NCBI GenBank assembly: GCA_964434165.1
Contig: CAYSUS010000045.1
Span: 1 to 58,337, forward strand
Direction of reading: 5' to 3'
Length of the DNA stretch: 58,337 bases
From: CAYSUS01 sp964434165
Lineage (GTDB): Bacteria > Planctomycetota > Planctomycetia > Pirellulales > Thermoguttaceae
Shown in pieces: positions 44,476 through 51,607 of the stretch (position 1 is its first letter; each line of letters opens with the position of its first letter). Position numbers and translations under genes: made by a program. A model generated the notes under the pieces. It was not told the origin of the DNA. It made no database searches and saw only the letters and a list, made by a program, of their open reading frames with translations.

Positions 44476-44913
44476 TCACTCCTCCGGGGCGAGCCGCGCC
44501 GTGGCCTCGCGGCGCCCGATCTTGCGAATCTCCACCAGGGCGGCGAACTGCCGCTGGGCGGGTCGGGCGCGGCCCTGTTCCCAGTTATAAACGGTCTGGG
44601 CTGAAACGCCCAACAGCTTGCCGAACTCCTCGGCCGAGAGCTTCAGCCTCCGGCGCTGCGCCCGCACCGAGCGGACCGAGAACCGCGCCCCCTCCAAGGC
44701 CTCCTCGGAGGCCTCGGGAGTCTCGGCCTGGGTCCGCTGGGCGGTCTCCAGCCGGGCGATCTTCTTCTCCTGGCTCTGGATCAACCGCTTCAGCCGCGCG
44801 ATCTCCCGGCGGTATTCGGCCGTGGCCTTCTTCGTGGGGCCCACCTGGAGCTTGATCTCCTTGCGGGCCAGCCGGCGGATTTCCTCTTTCAGCGTGGCAG
44901 CCAGATCGGGCAT
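44476..44913 (-). CDS. HTH (XRE-type) transcriptional regulator with N-terminal coiled coil
   Basis: 145 residues from ATG 44913; the open frame runs to 45060 but is not protein-like. A basic/acidic helical N-terminus (EYRREIARLKRLIQSQEKKI, coiled coil ~25-65) is followed by an XRE helix-turn-helix (LSAEEFGKLLGVSAQTVYNW, then EQGRARP), and a short tail. Probably a dimeric DNA-binding regulator; the target is unknown. It is transcribed away from the sigma-54 activator gene, so the 374-bp gap holds both promoters and could be its operator region. Confidence 0.8.
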   Translation of the reverse strand: MPDLAATLKEEIRRLARKEIKLQVGPTKKATAEYRREIARLKRLIQSQEKKIARLETAQRTQAETPEASEEALEGARFSVRSVRAQRRRLKLSAEEFGKLLGVSAQTVYNWEQGRARPAQRQFAALVEIRKIGRREATARLAPEE

Positions 44914-45287
44914 CGAATTGTCTCTGCACAAGTCGTATCTTGGTGATAGCCTTTCCGTCAGGCCGCCCCCATCCCTGCCCGCGCGACCCCGCGGAGTAAT
45001 AACTCTATTCTGGCTTACGATCGCACTTCGATCTACCGGTCCAGAGCAGGAGTGCTGCACTGGCCGCGCGAGGGGGCTAGCCGCGCGTTAAAATGTGATA
45101 GGCTGAAGGAATCGCGCGGTCTTCCCGCGCTTGGGGAGGAGTGCCGCTCTCGATTTGACTTGACAGCCACGCACGATCCTGCGAGGGGAAGACGGGTGAG
45201 GACCCTTGTGCCCAAGCGGCGCGAAGGGCGGCGCTTCGCACACAAGGGTCCTGAGCCCTTTTCCCGGAATCACGCAAGGCGGTTTGG
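44914..45287. other. 374-bp divergent intergenic region
   Basis: Between the divergent HTH and sigma-54 activator genes. Contains a TTGACA at 45160 without a good -10, and the strong inverted repeat listed separately. The stretch around 44990-45010 is AT-rich for this genome. No small gene seen. Confidence 0.35.
45199..45252 (+). promoter_or_regulatory. Leader hairpin upstream of sigma-54 activator
   Basis: Perfect 12-bp arms AGGACCCTTGTG (45199-45210) and CACAAGGGTCCT (45241-45252) enclose a 30-base GC-rich loop that can itself pair partly. It ends 35 bp before the activator ATG, so if transcribed it would form a strong 5'-leader hairpin. Function (attenuation, operator, terminator of upstream read-through) unknown. 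Confidence 0.5.
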
Positions 45288-46643
45288 ATGGACGCCCCAC
45301 GCGATCCCCACGACGTGATCCTCGACTCGATCAACGACGGTGTGTTCACCGTGGATGATCGGTGGCGGATCACCAGCTTCAATCGGGCTGCCGAGCGGAT
45401 TACCGGCGTGCCCCGCCAGCAGGCCCTGGGCAGGCCGTGCTGCGAGGTGTTTCGGGCGAGCATCTGCGAGACGGCCTGCGCACTGCGCCAAACCCTCACC
45501 ACCGGCCGCCCGGTGGTCAACAAGGCCGTCTACATCCTCGACGCCCAGGGCAATCGCGTGCCCATCAGCATCTCCACGGCCGTGGTCAAGGACGACCGCG
45601 AACAGGTGATCGGCGGCGTGGAGACGTTTCGCGACCTGAGCCTGGTCGAGGACCTCCGCAGGGAGCTGGAGGCCGGCAACAGCTTCGCCGACATCGTCGG
45701 ACGCAGCGCGGCGATCCGCCGCGTGTTCGAGGTTCTGCCGCAGATCGCCGAGAGCGACAGCACCGTGCTGATCGAGGGGGCCAGCGGCACGGGCAAGGAG
45801 CTGTTCGCCCGGGCCATCCATCAGCTCTCGCGCCGGCGCAAGAAGCGGTTCGTGGCGGTCAACTGCGGGGCCCTGCCCGACACGCTCCTGGAGTCCGAGC
45901 TGTTCGGCTACAAGGCCGGGGCGTTCACCGACGCGCGCAAGGACAAGCCGGGCCGCTTCGCCCTGGCCCACGGCGGCACGCTGCTGTTGGACGAGATCGG
46001 CGACGTCTCGCCGGCCATGCAGGTCCGGCTGTTGCGGGTGTTGCAGGAGCGGGTGTACGAGCCGCTGGGCAGCGTCGAGCCCCAGAGCGCCGACGCGCGC
46101 CTGATCGCCGCCACGAACAAGGACCTGGGAAAGCTCGTGCGCAAGGGGGTCTTTCGCGAGGACCTCTACTACCGGATTCACGTTGTCCGCCTCGTGCTGC
46201 CCCGCCTGCGGGACCGCCGCGAGGATATCCCGCTGCTCGTGGAGCACTTCATCGCCAAGTACAACCGCATGCAGAACAAGGACGTCGTCGGGGTCTCCGA
46301 CGAGGTCCTCGCCCGGCTGATGGAATACGACTACCCGGGCAACGTCCGGGAGCTGGAGAACCTCGTGGAGCACGCGTTCGTGCTCTGCCAGGGCGGACTG
46401 ATCGAGCCGGCGCACCTGCCGCCGCACGTGCGCGGCTCGGACGCCACCGGCCCGGCGCCGCAACTGGCCGGGATGACGCTCCAGGCGATGGAGCGGCTGC
46501 TCATCGAGGACGCCCTGCGCCGTCACGGCGGCAACCGCAAAGCGGCCGCCGCGCAGTTGGGCATCAACCCCAGCACGCTCTTCCGCAAGGTGAAGGCCCT
46601 GGGAATCGAAATGCCCGAGCAAGACGGCCGCCGCAAGACATAG
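45288..46643 (+). CDS. Sigma-54-dependent activator (PAS-AAA-Fis)
   Basis: 451 residues. The PAS domain (~8-125) has the Cys pattern CCEVF-x4-C-x3-C (Cys51/52/60/64), a likely redox or metal sensor. The AAA+ domain (~135-370) has Walker A GASGTGKE, ESELFGYKAGAFTDARKDK (the sigma-54-contact loop reads GAFTDA rather than GAFTGA), Walker B GGTLLLDEIGD and FREDLYYRIHV. A C-terminal Fis-type HTH (~415-445, RKAAAAQLGINPSTLFRKV) completes it. The domain plan matches activators that control ORP/MinD/Mrp loci in anaerobes. Two palindromes and a -24/-12 promoter begin directly after its stop, so it very probably activates the adjacent operon. Confidence 0.93.
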   Translation: MDAPRDPHDVILDSINDGVFTVDDRWRITSFNRAAERITGVPRQQALGRPCCEVFRASICETACALRQTLTTGRPVVNKAVYILDAQGNRVPISISTAVVKDDREQVIGGVETFRDLSLVEDLRRELEAGNSFADIVGRSAAIRRVFEVLPQIAESDSTVLIEGASGTGKELFARAIHQLSRRRKKRFVAVNCGALPDTLLESELFGYKAGAFTDARKDKPGRFALAHGGTLLLDEIGDVSPAMQVRLLRVLQERVYEPLGSVEPQSADARLIAATNKDLGKLVRKGVFREDLYYRIHVVRLVLPRLRDRREDIPLLVEHFIAKYNRMQNKDVVGVSDEVLARLMEYDYPGNVRELENLVEHAFVLCQGGLIEPAHLPPHVRGSDATGPAPQLAGMTLQAMERLLIEDALRRHGGNRKAAAAQLGINPSTLFRKVKALGIEMPEQDGRRKT

Positions 46644-46644
46644 A

Positions 46645-46659
46645 ATTGCACATTGCAAT
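46645..46659. promoter_or_regulatory. Putative activator binding site 1 (ATTGC-N5-GCAAT)
   Basis: Palindrome ATTGC-ACATT-GCAAT, starting two bases after the activator stop. Identical half-sites and spacer length to site 2, centred 32 bp away (about three helical turns), the arrangement expected for enhancer-like sites of a sigma-54 activator. Confidence 0.7.
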
Positions 46660-46676
46660 TGCAGGGCGCCACCAGA

Positions 46677-46691
46677 ATTGCGATATGCAAT
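46677..46691. promoter_or_regulatory. Putative activator binding site 2 (ATTGC-N5-GCAAT)
   Basis: Palindrome ATTGC-GATAT-GCAAT about 98 bp upstream of the -24 element. An additional inverted pair CGCAAG/CTTGCG (46726-46731, 46749-46754) flanks an AT-rich stretch between this site and the promoter, where DNA bending would be needed. Confidence 0.7.
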
Positions 46692-46780
46692 CCTTGTTGT
46701 GTTTCTGCGCGACTCGATCTGATAACGCAAGGTACTATCTAAAAATCACTTGCGCACTTGAACTGATCCCGTTTCGGGGT

Positions 46781-46796
46781 TGGCACGCAAGTCGCA
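46781..46796 (+). promoter_or_regulatory. Sigma-54 (-24/-12) promoter
   Basis: TGGCACG-CAAG-TCGCA, preceded by T, matches the YTGGCACG-N4-TTGCW consensus at all but one base. The invariant GG (46782-46783) and GC (46794-46795) have exactly ten bases between them. The predicted transcription start is about 46807, two bases before the first gene's ATG, so the message would be almost leaderless. Confidence 0.85.
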
Positions 46797-46808
46797 TGTT
46801 TCGCGAGC

Positions 46809-47204
46809 ATGGCCGTTGCAGTTCCAGTCTGGCAGGGCCGCGTCTCGCCCGTCTTCGACGTCGCCGCCCAGCTCCTTCTCGTGGAGCTGGAGGGGGTCGA
46901 GGAGCACTCGCGTCGGGAGGAGCCGCTGCCTGAGTCGGACCCGCATCTCCGCGCGGGGCGCCTGGCCGAGCTGGGGGTCAAGACGTTGATCTGCGGGGCG
47001 ATCTCCCGGCCGCTGGAGTCGCTGTTGGTGGCCCGGCGGATTGAGGTGATCCCGCGCGTCTGCGGCGACGTGGACGAGGTGCTCCGCGCGTATTGCAGCG
47101 GCTCGGTGGGGGAAGAGCGTTTCGCCATGCCCGGCTGTTGTGGTCGGCGCCGCCAGCGCCAGCGAGGCCGATGCCGCCGCGGCCGCGGCTCCTTGGAGCA
47201 ATAG
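46809..47204 (+). CDS. NifX/NifB-like (dinitrogenase cofactor-biosynthesis family) protein
   Basis: 131 residues. The family start MAVAVPVWQGRVSPVFDVA fixes the ATG; no in-frame alternative lies between it and the sigma-54 promoter. A single ~100-residue NifX-like domain ends with GVKTLICGAISRPLESLL and IPRVCGDVDEVLRAY. The tail MPGCCGRRRQRQRGRC is Cys/Arg-rich. Relatives bind or carry Mo-Fe or Fe-S cofactors, and the ORP of sulfate reducers belongs to this fold. First gene of the operon. No nitrogenase genes are present, so a non-nitrogenase role is likely. Confidence 0.88.
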   Translation: MAVAVPVWQGRVSPVFDVAAQLLLVELEGVEEHSRREEPLPESDPHLRAGRLAELGVKTLICGAISRPLESLLVARRIEVIPRVCGDVDEVLRAYCSGSVGEERFAMPGCCGRRRQRQRGRCRRGRGSLEQ

Positions 47205-47213
47205 GAATACGCC

Positions 47214-47576
47214 ATGAAGCTTGTGATTACCGCCCAGGGCCCGGGGCTGGACAGTCCGGTCGATCCGCGTTTCGGCCGCGCCCGTTACTTCGTGCTCTTG
47301 GACACCGAGACCGGCGAACACGCCGCGCACGACAACGCGCAGAATCTGAACGCGCCCCAAGGGGCCGGGATCCAGGCCGCGCAGACCGTGGCCGGGCTGG
47401 GAGCGCAGGCCGTGCTCACCGGCAACGTGGGCCCCAAGGCCTATGCCACGCTCCAGGCCGCCGGCATTCAGATTTACCCGGGGGCGTCGGGCACGGTCCG
47501 CCAGGCCGCGGATCAACTCGCCGCGGGCCAGCTCCAGCCGGCCGCGAAAGCCAACGTCCAGGGCCACTGGGCGTAG
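47214..47576 (+). CDS. NifX/ORP-like metal-cofactor-binding protein
   Basis: 120 residues, a single NifX-fold domain: MKLVITAQGPGLDSPVDPRF, FGRARYFVLLDTETG, NLNAPQGAGIQAAQ, AVLTGNVGPKAYATL, then a C-terminal helix. This is the typical form found as a stand-alone gene in ORP/MinD clusters. Its RFGRA-type motif and lack of Cys suggest it binds an anionic metal cluster through basic and backbone contacts. It follows the first NifX-like gene by 9 bp, with GGAGCAATAGGAA upstream. Confidence 0.9.
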   Translation: MKLVITAQGPGLDSPVDPRFGRARYFVLLDTETGEHAAHDNAQNLNAPQGAGIQAAQTVAGLGAQAVLTGNVGPKAYATLQAAGIQIYPGASGTVRQAADQLAAGQLQPAAKANVQGHWA

Positions 47577-47596
47577 TCCCCTAGTGCCCACTTAGC

Positions 47597-47614
47597 CGGC
47601 GAGCTCGCTCGCCG
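47597..47614. repeat. CGGCGAGC/GCTCGCCG hairpin repeat, copy 1
   Basis: Perfect 8-bp arms with a two-base centre (TC), preceded by CTTAGC. A second copy with the same arms lies at 56162. Located between operon genes, it could attenuate or stabilise the message, or simply be a dispersed repeat. Confidence 0.6.
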
Positions 47615-47688
47615 CGGCAGAGGCAGGCCGGGCCGTGTGGCCCCGGCAAGCACGACATTCCGTTTCCAACGGTGGAAGGAGAACCAAC

Positions 47689-48093
47689 ATGCCAGGTGGA
47701 GATCGAACCGGCCCGACGGGAATGGGTCCGATGACCGGCCGCGGGGCCGGCTACTGCGGTGGATTCGGGGCCCCCGGGTTCATGAATCGCGTGTTCCGCG
47801 GCGGCTTCTTCGGCCGAGGCCGCGGCGGAGGGGGCGGAGGCGGCCGCGGCTGGCGCAACATGTTCTACGCCACCGGCCTGACCGGCTGGCAGAGGGCCGC
47901 CGGATGGAGCGCGCCCCCAGCCGCTCCGGCCGCGCCGGGAGCCGCACCCCAGCCGGCCAGCGCCGAGGAGGAGCTGCAATTGCTCCGCGCCCAGGCCGAG
48001 GCCAACGCGGCCGCCCTCGACGCCCTGCGCCGGCGCATCGATGAGCTGTCGGCCACCGGCGGCGGCCCAGCGCCCGAGGGCGGCGCCGGATGA
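47689..48093 (+). CDS. DUF5320 small protein
   Basis: 134 residues from ATG 47689 with GGAAGGAG upstream; the frame opens earlier at 47635. The start MPGGDRTGPTGMGPMTGRGA, then GYCGGFGAPGF, is the DUF5320 signature. A Gly/Arg-rich stretch and a C-terminal coiled coil (EEELQLLRAQAEANAAALDA, LRRRIDEL) follow. Such proteins regularly accompany NifX-like and MinD-like genes in anaerobes; the function is unknown. It overlaps the next gene by ATGA, implying coupled synthesis with the ATPase. Confidence 0.9.
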   Translation: MPGGDRTGPTGMGPMTGRGAGYCGGFGAPGFMNRVFRGGFFGRGRGGGGGGGRGWRNMFYATGLTGWQRAAGWSAPPAAPAAPGAAPQPASAEEELQLLRAQAEANAAALDALRRRIDELSATGGGPAPEGGAG

Positions 48094-48938
48094 GAATCGC
48101 GATCGCCAGCGGCAAAGGCGGCACGGGCAAGACGACCATCGCGGCCAACCTGGCCTTTCTCGCTTCGCAGGCGGGCCGCGAGGTCGCCTACCTCGATTGC
48201 GACGTGGAGGAGCCCAACGGGCACATCTTCCTCCGCCCGGCGATCGAGGAGGAGCGGCCCATCGAAAAGCCGGTTCCCGTGATCGACGCCGCGCGGTGCA
48301 CGTCCTGCGGGGCCTGCGCCGCGGTCTGCCGCTTCGGGGCCTTGGCCTGTCTGCCAGAGAAGACGCTGGTCTTCGCCGACCTGTGCCACGCCTGCGGCGG
48401 GTGCGGGCTGGTCTGTCCGGCCGACGCCATCGTAGAAGAGCCCCGCACGATCGGCACGCTCCGCCGCGGCACGAGCGGCACAGTCCGCTTTGTCGAGGGC
48501 GTCTTGAACGTCGGCGAGGCCATGAGCCCTCCGGCGATTCGCGTCGTCAAGCAGCAGGCGCCCGAGAGCGGCCTGGTGTTATTGGACAGCCCGCCGGGCA
48601 CCTCGTGTCCGGTCGTGGAGACCGTGCGGGGGTGCGATTACGTGATCCTGGTGACCGAGCCGACGCCCTTCGGCCTCAACGACCTGGCGCTGGCCGTGGA
48701 AATGGTGCGCGCGATGCGGCTTCCCATGGGCGTGGTCCTCAACCGCGCGGACGCGGGCAACGGCCGGGTCCGCGACTACTGCAAAGGACATCGCGTTCCC
48801 CTGCTGGCCGAGGTCCCCGACGACCGGGCCGTGGCCGAGGCCTACTCCCGCGGAGAGATGATCGCCGAGGCGGTCCCCGCCTTTGCCGAGCGGATCCGCG
48901 GCCTGCTGGCCCGTCTCGAGTACGGAGTGCCCCAATGA
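48090..48938 (+). CDS. MinD-like ATPase with inserted 2[4Fe-4S] ferredoxin (first)
   Basis: 282 residues. P-loop ASGKGGTGKTT with a deviant Walker A Lys, switch YLDCDVEEPNGH, and DSPPGTSCPVVE. Between strands 2 and 3 a bacterial-type ferredoxin insert (~70-115) supplies two Cys clusters (RCTSCGACAAVC, LCHACGGCGLVCP), enough for two [4Fe-4S] clusters. Such proteins couple ATP hydrolysis to Fe-S transfer or electron delivery. Encoded in a tandem ATGA-coupled pair with a paralogue, the arrangement seen in ORP loci where both ATPases join the complex. Confidence 0.93.
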   Translation: MRIAIASGKGGTGKTTIAANLAFLASQAGREVAYLDCDVEEPNGHIFLRPAIEEERPIEKPVPVIDAARCTSCGACAAVCRFGALACLPEKTLVFADLCHACGGCGLVCPADAIVEEPRTIGTLRRGTSGTVRFVEGVLNVGEAMSPPAIRVVKQQAPESGLVLLDSPPGTSCPVVETVRGCDYVILVTEPTPFGLNDLALAVEMVRAMRLPMGVVLNRADAGNGRVRDYCKGHRVPLLAEVPDDRAVAEAYSRGEMIAEAVPAFAERIRGLLARLEYGVPQ

Positions 48939-49882
48939 AGGAGCTTGTGGTTATCAGTGGAAAAGGGGGCACGGGCAAGACCTCGATCGTGGCCTCGCTG
49001 GCCGTGCTGGCCCAACCCGTGGTGCTGGTCGATTGCGACGTGGACGCGGCCGACCTGCACCTGGTCGTGGAGCCGCGCGTGCAGAAGCGCGAGGACTTCG
49101 TGGCCGGAAGCGTCGCCCGCATCATGCCCGGCCATTGCACCGCCTGCGGCAAGTGCGAGGAGCTGTGCCGGTTCGATGCGGTTTTCTTCGACGGGCCCGG
49201 CAACGGGCGCGTGGGAAGGACCTTCCGCATCGATCCGCTGGCCTGCGAGGGCTGCGGCGTGTGCCACGACTTCTGCGCCGAGGGCGCCGTCGCCTTCACG
49301 CCCGAGGTGTCGGGGCAATGGTTCATCTCCGACACCCGTTGCGGCCCGATGGTCCACGCCCGGCTCGGCGTGGCCGCGGAGAACTCGGGCAAGCTGGTCA
49401 CGCAGCTCCGCCGCGCGGCCCAGGGCCTTTCCCACGCGAAGGACCTGGACCTGGTGATCTGCGACGGCTCGCCGGGGATCGGCTGCCCGGTCATCGCGTC
49501 GTTGACCGGGGCCAGCCTGGCGCTGGTGGTCGTGGAGCCGACCGTCTCGGGGCTGCACGATTTCGAGCGCGTGGCCAGGCTCGCCGCGCGCCTCGATGTC
49601 CCCGCGCTTCTCGCGGTGAACAAGGCCGACCTGAATCCGGCGATGACCGAGCGTCTGGAGGAGGCGGCCCGGGCGGCGGGCATCGAGCCGGTGGGGCGCG
49701 TGCCCTACGATCCGGAGATCACGCGGGCCCAGATCGCCGCGCGGAGCGTCGTCGAGGCCTCGCAGGGCCCGGCCGCCGAGGCGATCCGAGCGATCTGGCA
49801 TGTGGTCCGAAGGCACTTGCAGGAGAGCCAGCCATCGCAGGCCGGCGGCCTGGTGGAGCTGGGGCTCTCTGGAGGGACGTGA
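48935..49882 (+). CDS. MinD-like ATPase with inserted 2[4Fe-4S] ferredoxin (second)
   Basis: 315 residues; ATG overlaps the previous stop (ATGA). P-loop ISGKGGTGKTS, VDCDVDAADLHLV, DGSPGIGCPVIAS. The ferredoxin insert (~68-115) has HCTACGKCEELC and LACEGCGVCHDFC. The sequence FISDTRCGPMVHARLGVAAE-type switch region and a ~25-residue tail rich in Gln, Gly and Ser distinguish it from its paralogue. Probably heterodimerises with it. Followed directly by the NifU-Mrp fusion. Confidence 0.93.
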   Translation: MKELVVISGKGGTGKTSIVASLAVLAQPVVLVDCDVDAADLHLVVEPRVQKREDFVAGSVARIMPGHCTACGKCEELCRFDAVFFDGPGNGRVGRTFRIDPLACEGCGVCHDFCAEGAVAFTPEVSGQWFISDTRCGPMVHARLGVAAENSGKLVTQLRRAAQGLSHAKDLDLVICDGSPGIGCPVIASLTGASLALVVVEPTVSGLHDFERVARLAARLDVPALLAVNKADLNPAMTERLEEAARAAGIEPVGRVPYDPEITRAQIAARSVVEASQGPAAEAIRAIWHVVRRHLQESQPSQAGGLVELGLSGGT

Positions 49883-49930
49883 CGGTCGATGGGCATGTCT
49901 GGAGTCGTGCTTGTTGGAGGTACACCTTCG

Positions 49931-51217
49931 ATGGAATCGGAAACCGGCCTTCCCATGCAGGGGCAGCTTGCGCCGCAGGCGGTGGAGCACGCGGAGCATC
50001 CGCGGCACTATGGGCCGCTGGCCGATTTCAACGGCCACGCCCGGGTCACGGGGCCGTGCGGCGACACGATGGACCTCTGGCTCCGCATCGCCGACGGGCG
50101 GATCGCGGCGATCGGGTTCACCACGACCGGCTGCGGGCCCTCGCGCGCGGCGGGGAGCATGGCCGCGGAGATGGCCCTCGGCAAACCCGTCCGCGAGGCC
50201 AGAGACCTCGGCCAGGCCGACATCCTCGGGGCCCTGGGCGGCCTGCCCGAGGAGTCGGAGCACTGCGCCCTGCTGGCCGCGGACACGCTCAAGGCGGCGC
50301 TGCGCGACTTCGCCGAGCGCAAGGGCTGCGGCGCGGAGCCGTGCGGGGGTTGCTCGTCCGGCCAGGGCGCCGCCAGCGCCCCGCGCCCCCCGGAGACCGA
50401 CGAGGCGCTGCGCCATCGCCAGGCCCTGGAGGGCCAGATGGGGCGGATCAAGTTCAAGCTGCTCGTGCTCTCGGGCAAAGGGGGCGTGGGCAAGAGCACC
50501 GTGGCCGCCAATCTGGCCGTCTCCCTGGCGTTGGCCGGCAAGTCGGTGGGTCTGCTCGACGTCGATATCCACGGACCGAGCGTGCCGCGGCTGATGGGCC
50601 TGGAGGGAACGCGCCCCGTCGCCCACGACGGACGCATGGCGCCCCTGGAACTCGGCGAGAACCTCAAGGTGATGTCGATCGGCTTCCTGCTGGAGAGCGG
50701 GCGCGACGCGGTCATCTGGCGGGGGCCGATGAAGTACGGCGTGATCCGGCAGTTCCTCTCCGACGTGGACTGGGGAACGCTCGACTGCCTGGTGGTCGAC
50801 GCCCCTCCGGGCACGGGCGACGAGCCGCTGTCGGTCGCGCAATTGGTAGGCCAGCCGGCCGGGGCGATCCTGGTGACCACGCCGCAGCAGCTCTCCGTGG
50901 CCGACGTGCGGCGCTCGGCCTCGTTCTGCGAGAAGCTCTCCTTGCCCGTCCTGGGGATCGTCGAGAACATGAGCGGCATGGTCTGCCCCCACTGCGGCAA
51001 GCGGATCGAAGTGTTCAAGACCGGCGGCGGCGAGGGCCTGGCCGCCGAGTTGGGCCTGCCGCTGTGGGGCCGCGTGCCGATCGACCCGCAGATCGTCGAT
51101 TGCGGCGACTCGGGCGTCCCGTATATTCATCGCTTCGCCGCCAGCGAGGCGGCGAAGGTCCTTGCCGAGATCGCCCGGCGCGTCGAGCAAGCGGCGCGCG
51201 GGCAGCCGGCCTCGTAA
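49931..51217 (+). CDS. NifU/IscU-Mrp/NBP35 fusion Fe-S carrier
   Basis: 428 residues from ATG 49931 (GGAGG ten bases upstream; 49889 is an alternative start). The N-terminal ~120 residues are an IscU/NifU-type scaffold (HPRHYGPLADFNGHARVTG) with all three cluster Cys: Cys43 in GPCGD, Cys68 in TGCGPSRA, Cys112 in EHCALLA. A Cys-rich linker (AEPCGGCSSG) leads to the Mrp/NBP35 ATPase: Walker A SGKGGVGKST (~182), DVDIHGPSVPRLMG, DAPPGTGDEPLSV, and the cluster-binding CPHC (Cys352/355). A scaffold and carrier in one chain would hand clusters over directly. Confidence 0.92.
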   Translation: MESETGLPMQGQLAPQAVEHAEHPRHYGPLADFNGHARVTGPCGDTMDLWLRIADGRIAAIGFTTTGCGPSRAAGSMAAEMALGKPVREARDLGQADILGALGGLPEESEHCALLAADTLKAALRDFAERKGCGAEPCGGCSSGQGAASAPRPPETDEALRHRQALEGQMGRIKFKLLVLSGKGGVGKSTVAANLAVSLALAGKSVGLLDVDIHGPSVPRLMGLEGTRPVAHDGRMAPLELGENLKVMSIGFLLESGRDAVIWRGPMKYGVIRQFLSDVDWGTLDCLVVDAPPGTGDEPLSVAQLVGQPAGAILVTTPQQLSVADVRRSASFCEKLSLPVLGIVENMSGMVCPHCGKRIEVFKTGGGEGLAAELGLPLWGRVPIDPQIVDCGDSGVPYIHRFAASEAAKVLAEIARRVEQAARGQPAS

Positions 51218-51268
51218 CGAGCCACGGTTCTCTTCACGTTTCCAGGACCCCTCGAGCAGGAGCGACGT

Positions 51269-51607
51269 ATGAAATTCGCCATTCCCACGGCCGGCGGCCG
51301 GCTGTGTATGCACTTCGGACACTGCGAGCAGTTCGCCCTGGTGGACGTCGACGAGGCCGATGCCACGAAGATGCACACGACGATGGTCACGCCGCCGCCG
51401 CACGAGCCGGGCCTCCTGCCCCGCTGGCTGCACGAGCAGGGCGTGGGGGTGATCATCGCCGGCGGGATGGGGCAGCGGGCGATCCAGCTCTTCGCCCAGA
51501 GCGGCGTGCGCGTGGTGGTGGGCGCGCCGACCGACACGCCCGAGAGCCTCGTGACCGCCTACCTCAGCGGCAGCCTCGCCTCGGGAGCGAACGCCTGTGA
51601 CCACTGA
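51269..51607 (+). CDS. NifX/ORP-like protein (third)
   Basis: 112 residues: MKFAIPTAGGRLCMHFGHCE, then QFALVDVDE, PPPHEPGLLPRWLHEQGV, IIAGGMGQRAIQLFAQSGV and a C-terminal ACDH. The HFGHCEQFALVD and GGMGQRAI motifs are those of orange-protein/NifX-like proteins that bind a mixed Mo-Cu or Fe-S cofactor. Preceded by GGAGCGACGT. Overlaps the next gene by about ten bases. With the two earlier NifX-like genes this makes three of the fold in one operon. Confidence 0.9.
   Translation: MKFAIPTAGGRLCMHFGHCEQFALVDVDEADATKMHTTMVTPPPHEPGLLPRWLHEQGVGVIIAGGMGQRAIQLFAQSGVRVVVGAPTDTPESLVTAYLSGSLASGANACDH

Noticed and set aside
45160..45165. TTGACA as a -35 element for the sigma-54 activator
   Set aside because: No acceptable -10 at 16-18 bp downstream; the region there is GC-rich.
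46809..51607. Nitrogen-fixation gene cluster
   Set aside because: NifX-like and NifU-like domains are present but there is no nifH, nifD, nifK or nifB; the set fits an ORP/Mrp-type locus instead.
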